Source: Actinomycetota bacterium (GTDB lineage Bacteria; Actinomycetota; Actinomycetes; Nanopelagicales; Nanopelagicaceae). From it: a stretch of 7,856 nt of DNA. Where the stretch lies: NCBI GenBank assembly GCA_009698975.1, contig WLPB01000044.1, positions 1-7,856 of the forward strand, given 5' to 3'. The position numbers and the translations under genes were made by a program. Shown here one piece after another: positions 1-5,463 of this stretch. How positions within the stretch are numbered: the stretch's first letter is position 1; each line of letters opens with the position of its first letter. The notes under the pieces were generated by a model. That model saw only the letters and a list, made by a program, of their open reading frames with translations, had not been told where the DNA came from and did not search any database.

Positions 1-152
1 GGCATGGTGAGGCCTTCTAGCGGACCCTTCCAACCATCACGGAATCCAACGAACTCATATCCGTAATCTTTAATTCCCTTTGTCACTACGCCACGGATTA
101 CACCGTTAAGACCAGGACAATCTCCGCCACCTGTAAGGACACCAAAACGCAT
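1..152 (-). CDS. pfkA: 6-phosphofructokinase, N-terminal part (cut by window edge)
   Basis: This is the first 50 codons of a gene that continues beyond the left edge. The visible protein begins MRFGVLTGGGDCPGLN (residues 1-16), followed by a VIRGVV stretch and, near residues 39-47, DGWKGPLEG. The glycine-rich GGGDCPGLN loop and the later GW-GPLEG motif are the N-terminal signature of group A phosphofructokinases, and the cysteine form is common in Actinobacteria. The family phosphorylates fructose-6-phosphate to fructose-1,6-bisphosphate in the cytoplasm, the committing step of glycolysis. The residue that separates ATP-dependent from pyrophosphate-dependent enzymes lies further on and is not visible, so the phosphate donor cannot be called. 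The ATG is supported by a GGAGT ribosome-binding site 5 nt upstream. The gene lies downstream of glgC on the same strand, separated by 145 nt, and probably has its own promoter. Confidence 0.88.
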   Translation of the reverse strand, partial: MRFGVLTGGGDCPGLNGVIRGVVTKGIKDYGYEFVGFRDGWKGPLEGLTM

Positions 153-157
153 CACAC

Positions 158-162
158 ACTCC
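158..162 (-). promoter_or_regulatory. Ribosome-binding site of pfkA
   Basis: GGAGT on the minus strand lies 5 nt before the ATG at 152. It fixes the start of the phosphofructokinase and contrasts with the glg genes, which have no such site. Confidence 0.7.
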
Positions 163-169
163 AAAATGA

Positions 170-202
170 TTTATATGCCTAAAAATTAAGGCTCACGGTC
201 AA
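170..202 (-). promoter_or_regulatory. Candidate pfkA promoter
   Basis: On the minus strand, TTGACC (202-197) resembles a -35 box. An AT-rich stretch follows, with CATATAAAT over 177-169 as the -10 region. TATAAA at 175-170 is the best hexamer by sequence but gives a 21-nt spacer. CATATA gives 19 nt. Neither spacing is ideal, so the exact boxes are uncertain. Transcription would start close to the ribosome-binding site, giving a very short leader. The -35 candidate is half of an inverted repeat, which hints at regulation. Confidence 0.4.
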
Positions 203-210
203 CGCTGACC
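197..210. repeat. Short inverted repeat GGTCA-N4-TGACC upstream of pfkA
   Basis: GGTCAACGCTGACC has perfect 5-bp arms around a 4-nt centre. On the minus strand it contains the putative TTGACC -35 of pfkA, so it could be an operator for a dimeric regulator. It could also be a weak hairpin behind glgC. No T-run follows directly on the minus strand; the nearest is TTAATTTTT about 8 nt after the second arm. An intrinsic terminator for glgC is therefore possible but weak. Confidence 0.45.
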
Positions 211-297
211 CTCGAATTCTAACCCTTGGCGCTGCGAAAATGAACCATGCGAGAGTAAGGCGATGCCACTATCTGAGATATTTGGCGCTTAGAGGCC

Positions 298-1521
298 TTA
301 CGGGGTTACGCGGATTCCCTTACCGACAACAACGATTCCAGAATCAGTGACGGTAAAGCGTTGGCGATCCCGTTCGAGGTCCACGCCAATTTGTGCACCT
401 GCTTCGACGACGACGCCCTTATCAATAATTGCTTTTCGAATTACAGCACGGTCACCAATTTTCACACTTGGCATTAAGACAGAGCTATCGATAAATGCAC
501 CGGCACCTACATGCACATCGTAAGAGGCCACAGTGCGGTTGACATGGCCTCCTGCAATAATCGAACCAGCGCCCACAATCGAATCCTGAGCGATTCCACT
601 CTCGCTAAATTTTGCAGGCGGCAATGATGGTGGATTAGTCAGTAGTGGCCACTCGCGATTGTAGAGATTGAAAATTGGATGGATAGAGACGAGGTCCATA
701 TGTGCATCGTAATAAGCATCAAGGGAGCCAACATCGCGCCAGTAACCCTTATCTCGCGAAGTAGCGCCAGGGACCACATTGTTTTCAAAGTCGTAGACCT
801 TAGCTAGGCCGCCCGCTGCAAGCATCGGGATGATATTTCCACCGATATCGTGACGCGACTCTAAATCTTCAGAGTCAAGAATGAGTGCTTCCTCCATAAC
901 ATCGCGCTTAAAAATATAATTTCCCATAGATACAAGTGCGAGATCCGGATGGCCTGGCATTGCCGGTGGATTAGCAGGCTTTTCGTGGAACTGCTTGATT
1001 GTGATTCCATCTTCAGCTAATTCAATAACACCAAATTCATGTGCTTCAGAACGTGGCATACGAATCGCTGCAATTGTTACGCCTGCTCCGGTACTCAAGT
1101 GTTGATCAAACATTTGTGAGGGATCCATTCGATACACGTGGTCTGCACCGAAGACAACTACGTGCTTTGGATTTTCATCATGAATAAGGTTGAAGTTCTG
1201 CAAAATTGCATCTGCCGAGCCGGTATACCAACGGGGACCAAGTCGCTGCTGGGCTGGAACTGGAGTGATGTAATTTTCAAGGAGTGTAGACATACGCCAA
1301 GTCGTGGTGATGTGTCGGTCAAGTGAGTGTGACTTGTACTGCGTCAACACTGCAATCTTGCGCATTCCACCGTTAACAAGATTTGATAGAACGAAATCAA
1401 TCAGGCGATAGGAGCCACCAAAAGGAACTGCCGGCTTTGCGCGATCTGCCGTCAACGGCATCAATCTCTTACCCTCACCGCCCGCAAGGACGATTCCGAG
1501 GGGAGTTTCAAAGCGCGCCAT
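298..1521 (-). CDS. glgC: Glucose-1-phosphate adenylyltransferase (ADP-glucose pyrophosphorylase)
   Basis: GlgC makes ADP-glucose from glucose-1-phosphate and ATP, the activated sugar for glycogen and related alpha-glucans, in the cytoplasm. The 407-residue length is normal for bacterial GlgC. The N-terminal nucleotidyltransferase domain (about 1-280) shows [13 protein letters not shown] at 12-24, AKPAVPFGG at 28-36, [10 protein letters not shown] at 38-47, YTGSADAI at 99-106, the metal-binding region GADHVY at 125-130, FHEKP at 178-182 with the sugar-phosphate lysine K181, and [12 protein letters not shown] at 259-270. The rest (about 300-407) has the short hydrophobic repeats of a left-handed beta-helix, where allosteric control resides in this family. 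The chosen ATG gives the expected start directly before the LGIVLAGG strand. The gene is divergent from glgA, as in mycobacteria (Rv1213/Rv1212c). It has no ribosome-binding site and is probably leaderless. It ends in TAA, with pfkA downstream on the same strand. Confidence 0.97.
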   Translation of the reverse strand: MARFETPLGIVLAGGEGKRLMPLTADRAKPAVPFGGSYRLIDFVLSNLVNGGMRKIAVLTQYKSHSLDRHITTTWRMSTLLENYITPVPAQQRLGPRWYTGSADAILQNFNLIHDENPKHVVVFGADHVYRMDPSQMFDQHLSTGAGVTIAAIRMPRSEAHEFGVIELAEDGITIKQFHEKPANPPAMPGHPDLALVSMGNYIFKRDVMEEALILDSEDLESRHDIGGNIIPMLAAGGLAKVYDFENNVVPGATSRDKGYWRDVGSLDAYYDAHMDLVSIHPIFNLYNREWPLLTNPPSLPPAKFSESGIAQDSIVGAGSIIAGGHVNRTVASYDVHVGAGAFIDSSVLMPSVKIGDRAVIRKAIIDKGVVVEAGAQIGVDLERDRQRFTVTDSGIVVVGKGIRVTP

Positions 1522-1527
1522 GTCCGT

Positions 1528-1533
1528 ACTTTA
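1528..1533 (-). promoter_or_regulatory. -10 element of a leaderless glgC promoter
   Basis: TAAAGT on the minus strand fits the actinobacterial TAnnnT -10 pattern and ends exactly 6 nt before the glgC ATG. This places the transcription start at or next to the A of the start codon. No Shine-Dalgarno sequence precedes the ATG, which agrees with a leaderless transcript. I see no convincing -35 hexamer at 16-18 nt upstream. Confidence 0.5.
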
Positions 1534-1543
1534 CCGATGTAAG

Positions 1544-1573
1544 TTCGAAGAAGCCATAGACGCCAGTTACTCT
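1544..1573 (+). promoter_or_regulatory. Leaderless promoter of glgA
   Basis: TACTCT (1568-1573) fits TAnnnT and ends 6 nt before the ATG at 1580, so transcription would begin at the start codon. TTCGAA (1544-1549) lies 18 nt upstream as a weak -35 candidate. It is also a perfect 6-bp palindrome close to the middle of the divergent region, so it may serve both directions as a binding site. No ribosome-binding site is present before 1580 or before the next ATG at 1589. Confidence 0.5.
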
Positions 1574-1579
1574 TTCTCC

Positions 1580-2773
1580 ATGTCATCAATGCAAAAGAAT
1601 CACCCAGTGCGAGTAGCGGTAGTGACCAAAGAGTGGCCACCGGCTGTGTACGGAGGCGCCGGTGTACATGTGGTGCAACTGAGCCAAGCCCTGAGCCAAT
1701 TACCGGATTTAGATGTCCAGGTGCATTGTTTTGGCGGCGCTCGAACAGATGGCTCATTTGGGTATGAGGTTCCATCTGAATTCAGAGATGCAAACCCCGC
1801 ACTTCAAGCAATTGCAACAGATCTTGCGATTGCTGCCAATCTAGGTGAAGCAGACATCATTCATTCGCATACTTGGTATGCAAATATGGCAGGCCATGTC
1901 GCCTCTCTTCTCTATGGCACTCCACACATTGTCAGCGCTCACTCGCTCGAACCGCTTCGCCCTTGGAAGGCGGATCAACTCGGCGGTGGTTATCAAATTT
2001 CATCGTGGGCTGAAAAAAGTGCATATGAGGCAGCCGATGCAATTATTGCAGTAAGCGATGGAATGCGCGGTGATGTTCTTCGCGCCTATCCCGCAGTAGA
2101 TCCAGCGAAGGTTGTAACGATTCGCAATGGAGTAGATACCGCGAAGTTTGCGCCAAATCCAGATACATCAGTTTTGGAAGAGTACGGAATCACTGGACGA
2201 TATGCGATGTTTGTTGGTCGTATCACTCGTCAAAAAGGCTTGGCTCATCTCTTGCGCGCATGGCGCGATGTTCCCCATGAATACGGATTAGTGCTTGCTG
2301 CAGGTTCACCAGATGAACCTGCTATCGGGGCTGAAGTTGCCGAGCTCATCGCCGAACTTCAACGTAATCGCAAAAATGTCTGGTGGATCAAAGAGATGCT
2401 CCCCCACGAGAAGTTAACATCAGCACTTACTCACGCAGATCTATTTCTCTGTCCATCAATCTACGAGCCACTTGGAATTGTGAATCTCGAAGCGATGGGG
2501 TGCGAAACAGCAGTCTTGGCATCGCGCGTTGGAGGAATTCCAGAAGTCGTAGATCACGCGCAGACAGGTGAATTAGTGAATTACACAGAGAGCGATATCC
2601 CTGCATTTGAAGCGGACCTCACCTCTGCTATTTCGCGATTAATGGCCAATCCAGATTTGCTCGCCCAATACGGTAAAGCGGGTCGAGCCCGGGCAATGAG
2701 TGAATTCGGTTGGGAAGCTGTCGCTGCAAGTACACTACAGCTCTATCAATCAGTCATAGAGAAGCGCAGATAG
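1580..2773 (+). CDS. glgA: GT4 glycogen synthase / maltose-1-phosphate synthase, actinobacterial type
   Basis: This is a cytoplasmic GT-B glycosyltransferase of family GT4, 397 residues from the chosen start. The N-terminal Rossmann half has KEWPPAVYGGAGVH at 17-30 (glycine loop). The C-terminal half has FVGRITRQKG at 211-220 with donor-phosphate residues R214 and K219. The acid pair E-x7-E is at 296 and 304 within YEPLGIVNLEAMGC. Length and motifs match the Corynebacterium-type glycogen synthase family rather than the roughly 480-residue GT5 GlgA of E. coli. The mycobacterial member, often called GlgM, joins ADP-glucose and glucose-1-phosphate to give maltose-1-phosphate for the GlgE pathway. 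Which product is made here cannot be read from the sequence. The reading frame is open from 1520, but ATG 1580 is preferred. It sits 6 nt after a TAnnnT element, and homologues start close to RVAVVTKEWPP. ATG 1589 is the alternative. Divergent glgC supplies the substrate. Confidence 0.93.
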   Translation: MSSMQKNHPVRVAVVTKEWPPAVYGGAGVHVVQLSQALSQLPDLDVQVHCFGGARTDGSFGYEVPSEFRDANPALQAIATDLAIAANLGEADIIHSHTWYANMAGHVASLLYGTPHIVSAHSLEPLRPWKADQLGGGYQISSWAEKSAYEAADAIIAVSDGMRGDVLRAYPAVDPAKVVTIRNGVDTAKFAPNPDTSVLEEYGITGRYAMFVGRITRQKGLAHLLRAWRDVPHEYGLVLAAGSPDEPAIGAEVAELIAELQRNRKNVWWIKEMLPHEKLTSALTHADLFLCPSIYEPLGIVNLEAMGCETAVLASRVGGIPEVVDHAQTGELVNYTESDIPAFEADLTSAISRLMANPDLLAQYGKAGRARAMSEFGWEAVAASTLQLYQSVIEKRR

Positions 2774-2792
2774 CTCTCACTATTTTAATATC

Positions 2793-2796
2793 GGAG
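2793..2796 (+). promoter_or_regulatory. Ribosome-binding site of the EamA transporter gene
   Basis: GGAG lies 5 nt before ATG 2802. A TTG at 2799 is in frame but only 2 nt from this site, which is too close, so ATG is chosen. Confidence 0.65.
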
Positions 2797-2801
2797 TTTT
2801 G

Positions 2802-3686
2802 ATGTCGCGTCGCGGTTGGTTCTTATTTTTGCTGACAGGTCTTCTCTGGGGAGTTCCATATCTCTTCATCCGAGTTGCCGTTGATTCCGACGATGGATTC
2901 ACTCCAGCCACCGTCGTATTTCTCCGCACAGTTATTGGTGCAGCGATTTTGATTCCCTGGGCCTTGCACCAAAAATCTCTCGGCTCAGCATTCCGCGGTC
3001 TTAAATATGTGATTCCTTATGCATTCCTCGAAATGATTGGTCCTTGGATTCTTATCGGTACAGCTGAACAGAAAATTTCATCAGGGCTGGCCGGTTTGCT
3101 CGTGGCATCAGTACCTATCTGGGCAACCATCTTTGCTTCGCTCTACGGCGATAAGACAGTGTGGCAGCGCTCCCGACTCTTCGGTTTGGCAATTGGATTC
3201 GTTGGACTCATTTTCGTTGTTGGCATCGAGAGCATTACTGGAACATCTGATCCGCTCTCAGTGATTATGGTTTTAGTGGCTGCGCTGATGTATTCGTACG
3301 CAGTCATGTTTGTTCAAAGAGGACTTCCTGGAGTGTCTGGGATTGCAATTAATGCAGTTGCTATGTTATTCACCGCTCTCTTTTATCTACCGTTTACGGT
3401 TGCGCAATGGCCAGAGCATGAGATTTCCAGTTCGGCGATCTGGTCAGTTGTAGGACTTGGAGTTCTTTCCACCGGATTCGCATTTGCCTTCTTCTTCGCG
3501 CTGCTGCCAATCATCGGAGTCGCCCGAGCTTCTCTAGTGACATATCTCAACACCGCATTCGCCGTTGTGCTCGGAATTATTCTGCTTAACGAAGATTTCA
3601 CACTAGGTATAAAGATTGGCGTTCCGCTAGTCTTAATCGGCTCATATTTTGCAAGTAGGAAGAAGCAGGAGAAAGTTGATGCTTAA
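2802..3686 (+). CDS. EamA-family (drug/metabolite transporter superfamily) membrane protein
   Basis: This is an integral inner-membrane protein of 294 residues, the usual size for a two-repeat EamA transporter with about ten membrane helices. Hydrophobic segments are visible at roughly 6-25, 36-54, 68-87, 95-113, 125-141, 152-170, 180-200, 213-232, 238-262 and 270-284, with a lysine/arginine-rich tail. The start FLFLLTGLLWGVPYLFIRVAV and the second-repeat GVARASLVTYLNTAFAVVLG-type segment (239-258), followed by LLNEDFT (261-267), are typical of the family. Members export amino acids, metabolites or drugs, and substrate cannot be inferred from sequence alone. The gene begins 28 nt after glgA and overlaps uppP by 8 nt, so it is probably co-transcribed with both. 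The tight coupling with uppP may mean shared expression only; a link to lipid-carrier traffic would be speculation. Confidence 0.88.
   Translation: MSRRGWFLFLLTGLLWGVPYLFIRVAVDSDDGFTPATVVFLRTVIGAAILIPWALHQKSLGSAFRGLKYVIPYAFLEMIGPWILIGTAEQKISSGLAGLLVASVPIWATIFASLYGDKTVWQRSRLFGLAIGFVGLIFVVGIESITGTSDPLSVIMVLVAALMYSYAVMFVQRGLPGVSGIAINAVAMLFTALFYLPFTVAQWPEHEISSSAIWSVVGLGVLSTGFAFAFFFALLPIIGVARASLVTYLNTAFAVVLGIILLNEDFTLGIKIGVPLVLIGSYFASRKKQEKVDA
3667..3671 (+). promoter_or_regulatory. Ribosome-binding site of uppP, inside the upstream gene
   Basis: AGGAG (extending as AGGAGAAAG to 3675) lies 7 nt before ATG 3679, within the last codons of the transporter gene. It decides the uppP start against an in-frame ATG 30 nt further upstream at 3649. 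Confidence 0.8.
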
Positions 3687-4512
3687 CGCAATCATTCTTG
3701 GAATTGTCCAAGGCGTAACCGAATTTCTCCCTATCTCATCTACTGCACACTTAGCCATCGTAGGAAAGCTCATTGATGGAGCGAGAGATCCTGGCGCACG
3801 CTTTACTGCAATTACTCAGATTGGCACCGAACTTGCAGTGCTTATCTACTTCCGTAGGGATATTGCATCAATACTTTCTGCCTGGTTTAAATCTCTCAGA
3901 CGTAACTCACATCTGACTCATCATCAAAAGAGTGATGCCCGACTTGCTTGGCTCATAGGAATCGGAACACTCCCTATCGTCGTCCTTGGCTATCTCGGGC
4001 AAGATTTTATTGAGACCGATCTTCGCAAGCTATGGGTAATTGCAACATCACTCATTCTCTTCGGTTTCTTATTGGGATTCCTTGATTACATGGGGCGCAA
4101 TGAGCGAACTCTGGATCAATTAACTCCTGGTCACGGAATCCTTTACGGACTTGCCCAAGCTATCGCCCTGATTCCTGGAGTTTCACGTTCTGGCGCCACG
4201 ATTGCTATGGGACGAGCGCTTGGATATCGCCGCGAATCTGCCCTTCGTTATTCATTCTTACTAGCAATGCCGGCAGTCTTTGGCAGTGGCCTCTATCAAC
4301 TGAAGAAGGCTATTGGAGATCCTGAGGCATCAGTCTTTACAATGCCAGAGACCATTACTGCAACACTGATCGCATTCGTAGTGGGTTATGCAGTAATCGC
4401 CTGGCTGATGAGATACATATCTACAAAGTCTTTTACGCCATTTGTGATTTATCGAATTGCCCTCGGTGTTGCGCTCCTGATTGCCCTAGCAACAGGCGTC
4501 ATCAGCGACTAA
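3679..4512 (+). CDS. uppP: Undecaprenyl-diphosphatase
   Basis: UppP (BacA) is an integral membrane phosphatase. It removes one phosphate from undecaprenyl diphosphate to regenerate the lipid carrier for peptidoglycan and other wall polymers, and overexpression can confer bacitracin resistance. The protein has 277 residues, normal for the family. The catalytic (E/Q)xxxE motif is Q11-E15 in QGVTEFLPISSTAHL, with Ser20/Ser21 and His24 following. The second signature PGVSRSG is at 166-172 with R170. The segment FTAITQIGTELAVLIYFRR (42-60) matches the actinobacterial version. At least seven hydrophobic segments are evident. The start at MLNAII is chosen from the strong AGGAG site, and the usual family start is close to this point. 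It overlaps the EamA gene by 8 nt (translational coupling) and its TAA abuts the stop codon of the convergent era gene. Confidence 0.96.
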   Translation: MLNAIILGIVQGVTEFLPISSTAHLAIVGKLIDGARDPGARFTAITQIGTELAVLIYFRRDIASILSAWFKSLRRNSHLTHHQKSDARLAWLIGIGTLPIVVLGYLGQDFIETDLRKLWVIATSLILFGFLLGFLDYMGRNERTLDQLTPGHGILYGLAQAIALIPGVSRSGATIAMGRALGYRRESALRYSFLLAMPAVFGSGLYQLKKAIGDPEASVFTMPETITATLIAFVVGYAVIAWLMRYISTKSFTPFVIYRIALGVALLIALATGVISD

Positions 4513-4515
4513 TTA
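4510..4515. other. Zero-gap convergent junction of uppP and era
   Basis: TAATTA is read as the uppP stop TAA on the plus strand and the era stop TAA on the minus strand, with no base between. No intergenic terminator can exist here. Any 3' end must lie inside the opposite gene, or the transcripts overlap. Confidence 0.9.
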
Positions 4516-5433
4516 TTTGCGCTCAATAAATCCGAGACGCTCGAGCAGTTTTGGATCTCTCTGCCACTCTTTTGAGACCTTGACGTGTAATCCAAGGAAG
4601 ATGCGGGCATCGAGTTCGCGCTCAATATCTTTACGTGCGCGCATTCCAATATCTTTTAATCGCTGACCTTGATGGCCCAGAATGATTCCTGTCTGTGAAT
4701 CGCGCTCGACATGGATAGTTGCGTGAATATCGAAGAAGGGTCGTGAGCCCTTCTCTTCGCGCTCTGACATCTCATCGATAGTGACCATGATTGAGTGTGG
4801 AAGCTCTTGTAGGGCATCGCGCATTGCAGCTTCGCGGATGAGCTCGCAGATGAGTTGTTCAGTTCCTTGATCACTCTTCTGGTCCTGCGGATAAAAGGCA
4901 GGTCCTGTCGGAAGTGACTTTCCGATAATTCCTTCAAGCAATTCAATTTGATCATGAATTACTGCCGAGATTGGAATGATCTCATCCCAGGTAAAGCCTT
5001 GAGCTAATTCGCTGATTGTCATCAAGCGGTCTGCGAGGGTCTTCTTATTGACTGTATCTGTCTTTGTGATGAGAGCAAATTTCTTAGCGCGTGGATGCTT
5101 TGCAAGTTCTGCTGCGATGAATTGATCACCAGCACCGGTTGCCTCATTTGCAGGAAGACACATCATGATGACATCGACTGAATCCATACTCTGATTAACA
5201 ACCGCGTTAAGTCGATGGCCGAGCAGCGTGCGAGGCTTGTGAACGCCGGGAGTATCGACTAGAACTGCCTGAAAATCTTCGCTGTTGATGATTCCGCGGA
5301 TGGCGTGACGCGTCGTATTGGGATGATGAGATGTAATTGCAATCTTGCTACCCACGAGAGCGTTGATGAGAGTTGATTTTCCGGTATTTGGGCGGCCAAC
5401 AATGGCAACGAAGCCCGAACGGAAATCACTCAT
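4513..5433 (-). CDS. era: GTPase Era, 16S rRNA-binding ribosome assembly factor
   Basis: Era is a GTPase that binds the 3' end of 16S rRNA and helps mature the 30S subunit; it acts in the cytoplasm and at the membrane. The 306 residues comprise a Ras-like G domain and a C-terminal KH domain. G1 is GRPNTGKS at 13-20, the switch I threonines are at 40-41 (NTTRH), G3 is DTPG at 60-63, G4 is TKTD at 123-126 and G5 is SA at 156-157. The KH domain includes GIILGHQGQRLKDIG at 249-263. G4 reads TKTD rather than the textbook NKxD, which I believe also occurs in other actinobacterial Era proteins, so loss of function is unlikely. The start ATG follows dprA by 30 nt, with only a weak GAGAG (5443-5447) 9 nt upstream. 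The gene is probably expressed from the dprA operon and is convergent with uppP. Confidence 0.96.
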   Translation of the reverse strand: MSDFRSGFVAIVGRPNTGKSTLINALVGSKIAITSHHPNTTRHAIRGIINSEDFQAVLVDTPGVHKPRTLLGHRLNAVVNQSMDSVDVIMMCLPANEATGAGDQFIAAELAKHPRAKKFALITKTDTVNKKTLADRLMTISELAQGFTWDEIIPISAVIHDQIELLEGIIGKSLPTGPAFYPQDQKSDQGTEQLICELIREAAMRDALQELPHSIMVTIDEMSEREEKGSRPFFDIHATIHVERDSQTGIILGHQGQRLKDIGMRARKDIERELDARIFLGLHVKVSKEWQRDPKLLERLGFIERK

Positions 5434-5463
5434 AGACGTATTCTCTCATCTAGAAGTTGGTAG

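Larger units (their letters stand above)
153..297. other. Intergenic region between glgC and pfkA
   Basis: This is the longest non-coding stretch in the window (145 nt). It holds the pfkA ribosome-binding site, a candidate promoter, the GGTCA/TGACC inverted repeat, and a near-palindrome GCCT-N8-AGGC at 177-192 that overlaps the promoter spacer. TTGGCGCT occurs twice as a direct repeat (226-233 and 282-289). I found no open reading frame here that looks real, and no strong hairpin followed by a U-tract. Confidence 0.5.

Noticed and set aside
1520..1579. N-terminal extension of glgA beginning at ATG 1520 (20 extra residues)
   Set aside because: It would overlap the glgC start codon through a shared CATG and would include the glgA promoter in the coding sequence. 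The extra residues look like translated promoter DNA, and homologues start near RVAVVTKEWPP.
1461..1775. Minus-strand open frame of 104 codons across the glgC/glgA divergent region
   Set aside because: It runs antisense to glgA and out of frame with glgC, and shows no recognisable motif or start signal. It is a shadow of two well-supported genes.
2799..2801. TTG start for the EamA gene
   Set aside because: Only 2 nt from the GGAG site; the ATG directly after it has better spacing.
3649..3678. uppP start at ATG 3649 (10 extra residues, MQVGRSRRKL)
   Set aside because: It lies deep inside the transporter gene with no ribosome-binding site, while ATG 3679 has AGGAG at ideal distance and matches the family's usual start.
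4533..4543. CGAG-N3-CTCG hairpin near the end of era as a terminator
   Set aside because: The stem has only 4 bp and no run of T follows, so it is too weak to call.
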